Shown: piece by piece, positions 17,874-25,866 of the stretch | Numbering within the stretch: the first letter of the stretch is position 1 | Layout of the letters: each line of letters opens with the position of its first letter | DNA from: an uncultured Pelagibacteraceae bacterium | GTDB taxonomy: Bacteria > Pseudomonadota > Alphaproteobacteria > Pelagibacterales > Pelagibacteraceae | Length of the DNA: 40,662 bases | NCBI GenBank assembly: GCA_902546795.1 | Contig: CACCLK010000007.1 | Coordinates: 1-40,662, forward strand | Reading direction: 5' to 3' | The notes under the pieces: generated by a model | The model's database searches: none | What the model saw: the letters and a program-made list of their open reading frames with translations, nothing else | Told to the model about the DNA's origin: nothing | Program-made: the position numbers and the translations under genes

Positions 17874-18239
17874 TTAATTTTTTCTTTTGCGTAAAAATTT
17901 ATAAATCAAAATTCCCCCCAAAATTAAAGATAAATAAGGAAGCAACCATAAAATTGAATTTCTATAATTAAACTTTGGTTTATAAATTATCCATTCACCA
18001 AATTTATTGCTGAGAAAATCATAAATCTCTTTCTCGTTTTTGCCTTCTTTTATCTGATCACGTACGACTATTTTTATTGTTTGTGCAAATTCAGAATTTG
18101 AGTCAGCTATAGACTGGCCTTGACACACTAGACATCTTATATTTTTAAAGATTTTTGCTTCATCAAAAACACTTTCTGAGAATGCATTTGAGCTTAAGAA
18201 AAGCAAAATTAAAGATAATTTAGTTATATTTTTTATCAT
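17874..18239 (-). CDS. ccmH: Cytochrome c maturation protein CcmH
   Basis: Periplasmic thiol reductase subunit of the system I cytochrome c maturation machinery, which keeps the apocytochrome CxxCH cysteines reduced. A signal peptide precedes the motif RCLVCQGQSI (Cys36, Cys39), followed by a helical domain and one C-terminal membrane helix (LWLLPYLSLILGGILIYKFL). The 121-aa form is the short CcmH without the TPR-containing CcmI extension. Its start overlaps ccmG by 20 bases. Confidence 0.93.
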   Translation of the reverse strand: MIKNITKLSLILLFLSSNAFSESVFDEAKIFKNIRCLVCQGQSIADSNSEFAQTIKIVVRDQIKEGKNEKEIYDFLSNKFGEWIIYKPKFNYRNSILWLLPYLSLILGGILIYKFLRKRKN

Positions 18240-18750
18240 TTTTAATTATTTCAAAAATTTTTTTGTAATCATCTTTATCTATTGGACCTATAAATTTTGC
18301 AAGAATTTTTAATTCTTTATCAATTAATATGCTTTCAGGAATGCCATAAATTCCAAAGTGAATAGAATATGTACCATTGTTATCTGTGACAATTAAATCG
18401 TATGGATTTCCTAAAGTGTTTAAAAAATTTTGAGCATTTCTTTTTTTATCTTTAAAATTCACTCCAATTAATTTTACCTTTTTTGTTTTTGATAATGAAA
18501 TTAAAAAAGGATGTTCAACTCTACAGGGTGAGCACCATGAAGCCCAAAAATTTATTAAAGTGAAGTTGTTTTCTTGCAGATTTTTCTCAGTCACAATTTC
18601 ATTGTTTTCAAAAGAAATTATTTCGAACGGTTCAATTTTTTGTCCTATTAGATTTTTTGTATTGTAAATATTTGATTTTTTTAAAGCAAAGAAAAACACT
18701 ACTAAAATAAAAAAAACTATTGTGAAAAAAACAATTCTTTTAAATTTCAT
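18220..18750 (-). CDS. ccmG: Thiol:disulfide interchange protein CcmG/DsbE
   Basis: Membrane-tethered periplasmic thioredoxin that hands reducing power to CcmH and the apocytochrome. An N-terminal anchor (about 6-22) is followed by a thioredoxin fold with active site WASWCSPC (Cys73, Cys76) and the cis-proline region YGIPESILID. The 176-aa length is normal. The ATG overlaps the ccmF stop by four bases. Confidence 0.94.
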   Translation of the reverse strand: MKFKRIVFFTIVFFILVVFFFALKKSNIYNTKNLIGQKIEPFEIISFENNEIVTEKNLQENNFTLINFWASWCSPCRVEHPFLISLSKTKKVKLIGVNFKDKKRNAQNFLNTLGNPYDLIVTDNNGTYSIHFGIYGIPESILIDKELKILAKFIGPIDKDDYKKIFEIIKNDKKYN

Positions 18751-20624
18751 TTTTTAAAAATAAATAATCTTTGAATTCCACCCAATGAAATAATTATAGC
18801 AGAGATCCAAATCCAAATCATAAATGGTTTGTTCTGAAATTTGATATTGTAAAAATCTGATCTATCTATATTACTCATAGTTAAATAGTAATCTCTGAAT
18901 ATGTTCGTTCTGATAGAAGCTTCGTAGGTCAACGTTTCAGGATCATTATAAATTCTTATTTCCGGTTGTAAATTTCTTACTATGCCACTCTTCCTGTCTT
19001 TAAAAATAAAATCTCCGATCAAAGCATTATAATTTTCTCTCTTATCTAATCTTAATTTCGAAAAAGTTATTTCATAACTCTCAAATTTTTCTGTTTCACC
19101 AACTTTTAAATTTGCGTCTTTTTCAAAAGAAAAATTATGATTTATAATAATAAACATCATTAATAATCCAAACCCTAAATGTGATACTGCTCTAGAAATG
19201 TTTAAGTGTTTTTTTTCTTTTGCTGAAAAAATAAAATCTAAAATACTATAAATAATCAAAAATAAAGAAGAAATAATAATTAAATTACTTAATGTGGAAA
19301 GGCCACCAAAAAACTTTATCATGGCCAAATTTACTATTATTGATAAAAATAAAACTATAACAAATTTTTTTTTGTCAAAACTTTTAAATTTTATCCAGCT
19401 TGAGTTTGGTCCTAATGCCATAAAAAAAAGAAAAGGAATGATAATTGGTGCAATTACTAAATTATAAAATGGTGGTCCGACTGATATTTTGTTGTTTAAA
19501 AGAACCTCTGTAAAAATAGGATATACTGTTCCAATAAAAACAGTAATCAGATAAAAAGCCATAAACCAATTATTTGATAATATAAAAACTTCCTTGGAAA
19601 AATTTTCAAAAATATAGGTTTCTTTCTTCGTTTTTGTAAAAAAAATAGCAAATGAAATTACAACCATTAAAAAAAGTAAAACCAGAATGTAAAGACCTCT
19701 AGAAGGATCGTTTGCAAAAGTATGAACTGAATTTAAAATACCAGATCTTACAAGAAATGTGCCGGTCACACTTAAAATAAAAGTGAGTAAGCATAAAATT
19801 ATCACCCACGAGTACAAGCTTTCTCTCCTTTCTAAAATTATTAATGAATGAATTAAAGCTGTCATTGCAAACCACGGCATCAAGGAAGCATTTTCTACTG
19901 GATCCCAGAACCAAAAACCTCCCCAACCCAATTCGTAGTAAGCCCAAATAGATCCAACAATAATTCCAAGGGACTGAAAAAACCAAGTAACTTTAACCCA
20001 GGGTTTGATTTGAATTGCAAAATTTTTATTATTATATCCGGTTATCAAAGAAGATAGTGCTGCAGAAAAATAAATAGATGATCCAACAAACCCAATGTAA
20101 AGAAGCGGGGGGTGAATTGCTAATGCTGGGTCTTGTAAAATAGGATTGAGGCCAAGACCATCAGGTGGGATTGGTAGAATTTTTGAAAACGGGTTGGAGT
20201 TAATAAGTGAAAAAAATAAAAATGCTAGAATTAAAAAGTTTTGGCATACAGTTGTTATTAATAAAGAATTACTATTACTTTTTTCGTTAATTATTAAATA
20301 AAGAAAAGAAAATATTGACATAATACTTATCCATAAAAGTAAACTTCCTTCATGATTGCCCCAGGCTCCAGAAATTTTATAAAATAATGGTTTAGCAGAA
20401 TGTGAATTCTCGTATACAGTTATTAATGAAAAATCTGAAATGATAAATGCAGCAATTAATGTTGCAAAAGTCATAATTGCAAAAGTTGACTGCAAAATAC
20501 TTAGTTTAACTATCTTTGCTAAATTGTATTTTTTATCTCTGACCGAATGATAACAAAAATAGATTATAGAAATAGTGACTAAGATGTTTAGTATAAAAAA
20601 AATATTTCCAATATTACTTAACAT
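18747..20624 (-). CDS. ccmF: Haem lyase subunit CcmF
   Basis: Integral membrane core of the cytochrome c haem lyase; takes haem from CcmE and attaches it to apocytochrome. The 625-aa protein has about 15 hydrophobic segments and the tryptophan-rich haem-handling motif WGGFWFWDPVENASLMPW. It also has HPPLLYIGFVG and a large periplasmic segment near the C terminus. One base separates it from ccmE. The 95-aa minus ORF at 19699-19986 is a shadow. Confidence 0.96.
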   Translation of the reverse strand: MLSNIGNIFFILNILVTISIIYFCYHSVRDKKYNLAKIVKLSILQSTFAIMTFATLIAAFIISDFSLITVYENSHSAKPLFYKISGAWGNHEGSLLLWISIMSIFSFLYLIINEKSNSNSLLITTVCQNFLILAFLFFSLINSNPFSKILPIPPDGLGLNPILQDPALAIHPPLLYIGFVGSSIYFSAALSSLITGYNNKNFAIQIKPWVKVTWFFQSLGIIVGSIWAYYELGWGGFWFWDPVENASLMPWFAMTALIHSLIILERRESLYSWVIILCLLTFILSVTGTFLVRSGILNSVHTFANDPSRGLYILVLLFLMVVISFAIFFTKTKKETYIFENFSKEVFILSNNWFMAFYLITVFIGTVYPIFTEVLLNNKISVGPPFYNLVIAPIIIPFLFFMALGPNSSWIKFKSFDKKKFVIVLFLSIIVNLAMIKFFGGLSTLSNLIIISSLFLIIYSILDFIFSAKEKKHLNISRAVSHLGFGLLMMFIIINHNFSFEKDANLKVGETEKFESYEITFSKLRLDKRENYNALIGDFIFKDRKSGIVRNLQPEIRIYNDPETLTYEASIRTNIFRDYYLTMSNIDRSDFYNIKFQNKPFMIWIWISAIIISLGGIQRLFIFKK

Positions 20625-21044
20625 TTATTTTTTATCTAATTGGTTCTCTGATGGAGGCTTATAATTCTCATCATGTTTTGCTAGGACACGGTTAGCGATA
20701 AAAAATTTTTTATCTTTTAATTTACCTTCGGCTATCACGCCTTTTTCCTCTAAAAATAAATTTGGAACTGTTCCTTTATAACTTACTAAAATTTCTTTCT
20801 TTAAATCTGTAATAATAAATTGAATTTCCCTCTTATTAACTTTAATTGAATTTTTTTTTACCATGCCGCCCAATCTGATTTCTTTACTTAAATCCAGATT
20901 CTGGTCATCAAATATTTCGCTAGGTGTTTTAAAATATAATAAACTTTGATTTAAAGTTTTTATTACATAAAAAAAACATAAAAATAGAGTGAAGCAAAAA
21001 ATACCTAGATAAATTATTCTTCTCTTTACTTTAAATGTAAGCAT
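20625..21044 (-). CDS. ccmE: Cytochrome c-type haem chaperone CcmE
   Basis: Periplasmic haem chaperone that binds haem covalently through a histidine. One N-terminal membrane anchor (about 9-28) precedes an OB-fold beta domain. The haem-binding histidine is His124 in NRVLAKHDENYKPP, the diagnostic motif. The 139-aa length is typical. It starts 10 bases after the ccmD stop. Confidence 0.95.
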   Translation of the reverse strand: MLTFKVKRRIIYLGIFCFTLFLCFFYVIKTLNQSLLYFKTPSEIFDDQNLDLSKEIRLGGMVKKNSIKVNKREIQFIITDLKKEILVSYKGTVPNLFLEEKGVIAEGKLKDKKFFIANRVLAKHDENYKPPSENQLDKK

Positions 21045-21054
21045 TAAGAATGCT

Positions 21055-21288
21055 TTATATTATTTTTTTTTGAGACTTTAAAACTTGGGTAAAGATTTTT
21101 GATCTTGTTTGCAAAACTTTCTTCTCTTCCTTATTTAATTCCTGAATTTCTTTAATGAAGTTTTTTTCATATTTTTTAAGTTTATTATAAGTTCTAATAA
21201 AGAGGATTAAGCAAGAAATAAACACAATGCCAAACGATGCCCAAACATAAGCACCGTAACCATTCATTAAAAAAAGTTTTTCTATCAT
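21055..21288 (-). CDS. ccmD: Haem exporter accessory protein CcmD
   Basis: Small one-helix membrane protein that helps release holo-CcmE from the CcmABCD complex. The N terminus NGYGAYVWASFGIVF followed by one transmembrane helix is the CcmD pattern. At 77 aa it is rather long: after the membrane helix comes a lysine/glutamate-rich, probably coiled C-terminal tail of about 40 residues. The start overlaps ccmC by four bases. Confidence 0.88.
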   Translation of the reverse strand: MIEKLFLMNGYGAYVWASFGIVFISCLILFIRTYNKLKKYEKNFIKEIQELNKEEKKVLQTRSKIFTQVLKSQKKII

Positions 21289-21995
21289 AATCTTTTAACT
21301 CCAGACCTTTTTACTTTAATGATTTCTGTCTTATATTTCATTAGAAAAATTAACGCAGAGTAAAGCAATAAAATCAATAACATCAACATTAATGGCATGA
21401 GCATACTGCTATGAATTGAAGTTTCCCCAGTTATTTTTATACTTGCAGGTTGATGTAAAGTATTCCACCATTCCACTGAGTATTTAATAATCGGAATATT
21501 TATTGCACCAATTATCGAAATTATAGATGTGAACATTAACGACCTATTTTTAGGTTTAATGTGCTTTTGTGAATAAATGATCATTACATAAAAAAACATC
21601 AAAACAATCATTGAAGTTAAACGTGCATCCCACGCCCACCAAGTACCCCATGTTGGCTCAGCCCAAATAGAGCCAGTAATAATTGCTAAGCAAGTAAATA
21701 GCAAACCGATCGGGGCAATACATAAATTTACTATTTCTAAAATTTTAATCTTAAAGATAAAATTTATAATTGATAAAACAGTTAATGTAGAAAATGTTCC
21801 AAGAGCAATCCAAGCTGAAGGAACATGTACATACATTATTCTTACAACATCTCCTTGAAGATAGTCCGGTGGAGATAAAACTAAAGCAAAAGTCAAGCCT
21901 AAAATTAATAGGACAGGAAAAACTGATTTAATAAAAGTTAAAGTTTTTTCTGAAAATATATAAATTTTATTTAAAGAAAATAAATTTCTCATCAT
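21285..21995 (-). CDS. ccmC: Haem exporter permease/haem-handling protein CcmC
   Basis: Six-helix membrane protein that presents haem to CcmE. It has the WWD motif WGTWWAWDARLTSMIVLMF and conserved histidines in YVHVPSAW and LHQPASI. The 236-aa length is normal. First gene of ccmC-D-E-F-G-H. The ABC subunits ccmA and ccmB, often adjacent to ccmC, are not in the window. Its leader contains a perfect pseudoknot-forming sequence (22045-22123), and I see no clear Shine-Dalgarno site. Confidence 0.95.
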   Translation of the reverse strand: MMRNLFSLNKIYIFSEKTLTFIKSVFPVLLILGLTFALVLSPPDYLQGDVVRIMYVHVPSAWIALGTFSTLTVLSIINFIFKIKILEIVNLCIAPIGLLFTCLAIITGSIWAEPTWGTWWAWDARLTSMIVLMFFYVMIIYSQKHIKPKNRSLMFTSIISIIGAINIPIIKYSVEWWNTLHQPASIKITGETSIHSSMLMPLMLMLLILLLYSALIFLMKYKTEIIKVKRSGVKRL

Positions 21996-22044
21996 GTTTT
22001 TTTACTACAGTATTTTTTTTGTGTGAAGATGATATTTTGGCCTA

Positions 22045-22123
22045 ATTGGGAACTGAGAGGGAGTAAGAAGTATGAGTAGTTCCCAATCAAGCTTTAAACA
22101 TTAAAAACTTATGCATACTTCTT
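22045..22123 (-). ncRNA. H-type pseudoknot RNA element between hspQ and ccmC
   Basis: Two perfect 10-bp helices are interleaved. ATTGGGAACT (22045-22054) pairs with AGTTCCCAAT (22078-22087). AAGAAGTATG (22065-22074), which lies in the loop of the first helix, pairs with CATACTTCTT (22114-22123). Loops are 10, 3 and 26 bases. No T tract follows on either strand, so it is not a plain terminator. Strand is uncertain; on the minus strand it lies in the ccmC leader 50 bases from the start codon, where a riboswitch or translational regulator is plausible. I do not recognise a known class; the SAM-II core sequence is absent. Confidence 0.6.
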
Positions 22124-22177
22124 GGCATAGTTTTGAACCAATATTGTTGAATTTAAGGCGATATTACTTAAATCAGA

Positions 22178-22498
22178 TTAATTTGATGTTTTAAAATACG
22201 TTGAACCCTTTTTTCCCTCAAAAATTTCCTCTACTAAAGGGTGCTTGATTGGTTCATTGGATTTATCAATTAATAGATTTTGCTCAGATACATAAGCTTC
22301 GTATGTAACGTCATTGCTTTCAGCAAGTAGATGGTAGAAAGGTTGATCCTTCCTCGGTCTCACGTTTTTAGGTATTGATTGATACCATTCCTCAGAATTA
22401 TTGAATTCAAAATCCACATCGTAAATAACCCCTCTAAAATCGAAATGCCGATGTTTTACAACTGCGCCGATGGAAAATTTAGCTTTATTAATTGACAT
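22178..22498 (-). CDS. hspQ: Heat shock protein HspQ (YccV family)
   Basis: Small haemimethylated-DNA-binding/HspQ family protein, known in Enterobacteria as a Lon-related specificity factor. The pattern AKFSIGAVVKHRHFDFRGVIYDVD and RPRKDQPFYHLLAE, then AYVSEQNLL, is diagnostic. The track start at 22546 adds 16 residues not found in the family; I use ATG 22498 (MSINKAKF), with ATG 22510 as an alternative. It shares a divergent promoter region with yciB. A weak hairpin (22151-22173) follows its stop. Confidence 0.9.
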   Translation of the reverse strand: MSINKAKFSIGAVVKHRHFDFRGVIYDVDFEFNNSEEWYQSIPKNVRPRKDQPFYHLLAESNDVTYEAYVSEQNLLIDKSNEPIKHPLVEEIFEGKKGSTYFKTSN

Positions 22499-22551
22499 AT
22501 AATTCAACATATTAAATTTCACACCAAATGCAATATATAATTTCAACTTAA

Positions 22552-22574
22552 AATAATTTTGTGTTAAAATTATT
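22552..22574. promoter_or_regulatory. Inverted repeat in the divergent hspQ/yciB promoter region
   Basis: AATAATTTT (22552-22560) and AAAATTATT (22566-22574) form a perfect 9-base inverted repeat with a five-base spacer, immediately before the yciB GTG start. It could be an operator or a leader hairpin. In such AT-rich DNA an AT-only repeat of this size may also be chance, so confidence is low. Confidence 0.3.
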
Positions 22575-22576
22575 AT

Positions 22577-23122
22577 GTGAATAAGTCATTGTTAAAATTT
22601 CTCACCGACCTCGGACCTTTAATAATTTTTTTTGTTGTTTATAAAAAAAGCGGCAACAATCTTAGTTCTGCTATACCACCTCTGATAATTGCGACTATAA
22701 TAGCTGTTAGTATTGTTTATTTCGTTGAAAAAAAAATTCCTTATGTTCCGTTATTAGGTGCCGTAATTATAACTTTTTTTGGTGGGTTAACCCTTTACTT
22801 TAACAACCCATTGTTTATTTATCTGAAACCTACAATTATTAATTTATTATTTGCTGCCTTTTTATTGTTAGGGAAAAATTTTTTTAACAGAAATTTTATA
22901 AAACAATTTCTCGGAAAAACATTAAGCATTTCAGATGAAGGTTGGGATAAGCTAAATAACAGATGGGCATTTTTTTTTATCTTTTTAGCTTTGCTAAATG
23001 AGATAATTTGGAGAACTCAAAGTGAACAAGTTTGGGTAAATTTTAAAGTATGGGGTATTCTTCCATTAACATTTTTATTTACTGTTTGGCAAATTTTAAT
23101 AATTAATAAATACAAAATATGA
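22577..23122 (+). CDS. yciB: Inner membrane-spanning protein YciB / septation protein A (IspZ)
   Basis: Five-helix inner-membrane protein of the YciB/IspZ family, linked to septation and cell-envelope synthesis. The start MNKSLLKFLTDLGPLIIFFVVY and the C-terminal segment LNNRWAFFFIFLALLNEIIWR are family hallmarks. The start codon is GTG. The 181-aa length is normal. Its stop overlaps the DUF2794 gene by four bases. The location beside cytochrome maturation genes is similar to some other alphaproteobacteria (from memory, not checked). Confidence 0.93.
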   Translation: MNKSLLKFLTDLGPLIIFFVVYKKSGNNLSSAIPPLIIATIIAVSIVYFVEKKIPYVPLLGAVIITFFGGLTLYFNNPLFIYLKPTIINLLFAAFLLLGKNFFNRNFIKQFLGKTLSISDEGWDKLNNRWAFFFIFLALLNEIIWRTQSEQVWVNFKVWGILPLTFLFTVWQILIINKYKI

Positions 23123-23460
23123 CAAAATTAAAATTAGTAGTTAATAATATTTACGTTGGGAAAGAAAAAGAAATCTTTTTTATAAAAAAAGAACTTAATT
23201 CAATTTTAAACTTATATGCAAGAATGGTGTCGAACGGCACTTGGAGAGACTACAGCTTTTCAAGAAGTAAGCTGGATGTATCTTTTAATATTTATCAAAG
23301 GACATCCGATAGGCCGATTTTAAAAATTTTGAAAAATTTCAAACCAAAAAATAAAAATGAAAAGTTTCAAGTAAAAGACAAGAATGGAATGACGCTTGAA
23401 AAATCAGAAGAGCTCAAAAGCATAATTGGAAAAATAAACAAAGATATAGAAAAATTTTAA
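23119..23460 (+). CDS. DUF2794 domain protein
   Basis: Conserved alphaproteobacterial protein of unknown function. The family signature is seen in FFIKKELNSILNLYARMVSNGTWRDYSFSR and in IYQRTSDRPILKILK. It is 113 aa, soluble and lysine-rich, with no catalytic motif recognisable. It is translationally coupled to yciB through a four-base overlap and converges on the BAX inhibitor gene with two bases between the stops. Confidence 0.82.
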   Translation: MTKLKLVVNNIYVGKEKEIFFIKKELNSILNLYARMVSNGTWRDYSFSRSKLDVSFNIYQRTSDRPILKILKNFKPKNKNEKFQVKDKNGMTLEKSEELKSIIGKINKDIEKF

Positions 23461-23462
23461 AA

Positions 23463-24215
23463 TTATCTTCTTTGACCAAATAATCTTAACAACATTATGA
23501 AAAGATTTATAAAATCTAGGTAAAGAGTTAAAGCGCCCATTACAGCTTTTTTGCCGATCAATTCTCCACTGTCACTAGCTAGATACATATTTTTGATTTT
23601 TTGAGTATCATAAGCAGTTAATCCTACAAAAACTAAAACTCCTATAATGGAAATAACAAAATACATCATGCTTGATTTAAGAAAAATATTTACTAACGAT
23701 GCTATAATTATTCCAATCAAACCCATAAATAAAAAAGAACCAAGTTTAGTTAAATCTCTTTTTGTTGTGTAGCCGTAAATACTCATAGCTCCAAAAGTTC
23801 CAGCCGTTATGAAAAAGACTCTTGTTATACTCGTTCCAGTGTAAGCTAAAAAAATAGAGGAAAGTGATGCGCCCATTAAAGCAGCAAAAATCCAAAATAC
23901 AGTTTGAGCTTTAGATGCGCTCATCTTAGCGATGCCAAAACTCATATAAAAAACTACTCCAAGAGGAGCAAGCATAATTACCCAGGCTAATCCCGAGTTA
24001 TAAATAGAATTTCCTAAGCCTGTAAGACCTAATATTTCACCGCTTGGTCCAGTTACAACAGACATTTTAAAAATTATCAAGGCAACAACACCGGTCAATA
24101 AAACTCCTGATGCCATATAGTTATAGACTTTGAGCATGTAAGCTCGTAAACCTTGATCTATAATTGCTTCAGAAACCGATGATCTTAAAGTTGTTTTTTG
24201 CTTATTAATTTCCAT
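23463..24215 (-). CDS. BAX inhibitor-1/YccA family membrane protein
   Basis: Seven-helix inner-membrane protein of the BI-1 family, which includes pH-sensitive calcium leak channels and the FtsH modulator YccA. The N terminus (SEAIIDQGLRAYMLKVYNYMASGVLL) matches the alphaproteobacterial group. The C-terminal part has VGLTAYDTQKIKNMY and ALTLYLDFINLFIMLLRLFG, containing the acidic residues of the di-aspartyl sensor. The 250-aa length is normal. It is transcribed alone, divergently from the aldo/keto reductase. Confidence 0.93.
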   Translation of the reverse strand: MEINKQKTTLRSSVSEAIIDQGLRAYMLKVYNYMASGVLLTGVVALIIFKMSVVTGPSGEILGLTGLGNSIYNSGLAWVIMLAPLGVVFYMSFGIAKMSASKAQTVFWIFAALMGASLSSIFLAYTGTSITRVFFITAGTFGAMSIYGYTTKRDLTKLGSFLFMGLIGIIIASLVNIFLKSSMMYFVISIIGVLVFVGLTAYDTQKIKNMYLASDSGELIGKKAVMGALTLYLDFINLFIMLLRLFGQRR

Positions 24216-24282
24216 AAGGTCAATATAATAATTTTTTGTATCTTTTCAAGTTTGAATTTTTTAAACTACAATTTAATTTATT

Positions 24283-25320
24283 ATGAAATACAAAAAGTTA
24301 GGTACTACGAACATAAATGTAAGTTTAATTTGTCTAGGAACGATGACCTGGGGCACACAAAATAGCCAGAGTGACGCATTTGAACAAATGGATTATGCGC
24401 TTGAAAAAGGGGTAAATTTTTTTGATACAGCAGAACTCTACTCGGTTCCTCCTAATGCGGAGTCATACGGTAAAACTGAGAAGATGATTGGTAATTGGTT
24501 CACTGAAAAAAAAAATAGGAATAAAATAATTTTAGCAACAAAAATCGCAGGGCCAAGATGTAGTTGGATTAGAGAGGGAAAAAACTGTTATAATGAGTCT
24601 GATTTAGAAAAAGCTATTGATGGAAGTTTAAAAAGACTCAAGACTGATTACATCGATCTTTATCAACTTCATTGGCCAGAAAGATCTGTAAATAATTTTG
24701 GACAGATTGGTTATGTCCATAAAGATAAAGAGGGGAAGTGGCACGACTTTGAAACTATTTTGTTAGCTTTAGCAAAATTTATAAAAAAAGGTAAAATTAA
24801 ATATGTGGGCGTTTCTAACGAAAGTCCTTATGGTTTATCAAAATATTTAGGACTTTCTGAGAATAAAAATTTACCAAGAATGATGTCCATACAAAATCCA
24901 TATAACTTGACGAATAGAACATATGAGGTTGGTTTATCTGAAATATCAATTAGAGATAAGTGTGGTTTACTAGCTTATTATCCTTTAGCAACTGGATACC
25001 TCTCTGGGAAGTTTAGAAATAATAAAATGCCAAAAAATTCAAGACATGCATTATTTAAAGGATGGGAAAGATTTAGTAATCCAAAAGCTTTGAAAGCTTA
25101 TGAAAAATATTTTAAACTTGCAGAGGAGAGTGGACTAACACCTACACAACTCGCACAAGCTTTTGTTAATTCCAGGCCTTTTGTTACAAGTAACATTATA
25201 GGCGCAACCACAATGGATCAGCTTAAAGAGAACATCGAAAGTGTCAATGTCAATTTAAGTGAAGAAATAATTGATAAAATTAATTTAATTCATAACGATA
25301 ATCCAAACCCAGCTCCATAA
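24283..25320 (+). CDS. Aldo/keto reductase (Tas-like)
   Basis: NADPH-dependent reductase in a TIM barrel. The catalytic tetrad is seen: Asp and Tyr in FFDTAELY, Lys in LATKIAG and His in YQLHWPERS. The start KYKKLGTTNINVSLICLGTMTWGTQNS and the GNWF...KIILATK region match the E. coli Tas type, which is longer (345 aa here) than generic members. Substrate unknown. It begins a plus-strand set followed by the IalB-like gene after a 45-base gap. Confidence 0.9.
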   Translation: MKYKKLGTTNINVSLICLGTMTWGTQNSQSDAFEQMDYALEKGVNFFDTAELYSVPPNAESYGKTEKMIGNWFTEKKNRNKIILATKIAGPRCSWIREGKNCYNESDLEKAIDGSLKRLKTDYIDLYQLHWPERSVNNFGQIGYVHKDKEGKWHDFETILLALAKFIKKGKIKYVGVSNESPYGLSKYLGLSENKNLPRMMSIQNPYNLTNRTYEVGLSEISIRDKCGLLAYYPLATGYLSGKFRNNKMPKNSRHALFKGWERFSNPKALKAYEKYFKLAEESGLTPTQLAQAFVNSRPFVTSNIIGATTMDQLKENIESVNVNLSEEIIDKINLIHNDNPNPAP

Positions 25321-25365
25321 CTCAAGGCATTGAATTAAATAATTTTTAGTATATTAAATGATATT

Positions 25366-25866
25366 ATGTGTTTAAAAAAAATTATAATAATAGTTTTTGC
25401 ATTATCGTGTACTATTAATGTATACGCATCAAATCCTAAATCTACTGGAAAATATAAAAATTGGGAAAGTTTTAAGATAGACACTGATAAAGGTAAAATT
25501 TGTTTTGCACAAACTAAACCAGTTAAAAGAGCACCTGGCGCGATCAAAAGAGGCGAGTCTAGACTTTTTGTAACCTTTAGACCAAATGAGAATATAAGGG
25601 ATGAGGTAAGCGTAACAAGTGGGCATGTTTATAAGTCGTCTTCTGTTACTGCTAAGTCGGGTAAAAATAATTTTTCTTTATTTTCACAAAGTAATTTTGC
25701 TTGGCTTCTTGATGAAAAAGAAGAGCAGAAATTTATTAAAGTTATGAAAAGGGCTACAAATCTTATGATTATTGGCGGAACAAAAGATGGTGCTCAAACG
25801 ACTGATCACTATTCAATGATGGGTTTCACAAAAGCATACAACACCGCCAAAAAAACTTGCGGATAA
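25366..25866 (+). CDS. Exported IalB-like protein (invasion associated locus B family)
   Basis: Probable periplasmic protein of 166 aa. A signal peptide covers about residues 1-21 (LSCTINVYA then SNPKS). The remainder matches the IalB-like pattern: WESFKIDTDKGKICFAQTKP, RLFVTFRPNENIRDEVSV, FAWLLDEKEEQKFIKVMKRA and a C-terminal cysteine. The two mature cysteines could form a disulfide. The role outside pathogens is not known. The stop shares one base with the argG start (TAATG), so it is translationally coupled to argG, an odd pairing. Confidence 0.72.
   Translation: MCLKKIIIIVFALSCTINVYASNPKSTGKYKNWESFKIDTDKGKICFAQTKPVKRAPGAIKRGESRLFVTFRPNENIRDEVSVTSGHVYKSSSVTAKSGKNNFSLFSQSNFAWLLDEKEEQKFIKVMKRATNLMIIGGTKDGAQTTDHYSMMGFTKAYNTAKKTCG

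Noticed and set aside
22045-22123. Simple rho-independent terminator for hspQ
   Set aside because: Neither strand has a T tract after the stems, and two helices interleave, which a terminator does not need.
22045-22123. SAM-II or SAM-V riboswitch
   Set aside because: The pseudoknot layout is similar, but I cannot match the conserved ligand-core bases, and ccm genes have no link to S-adenosylmethionine.
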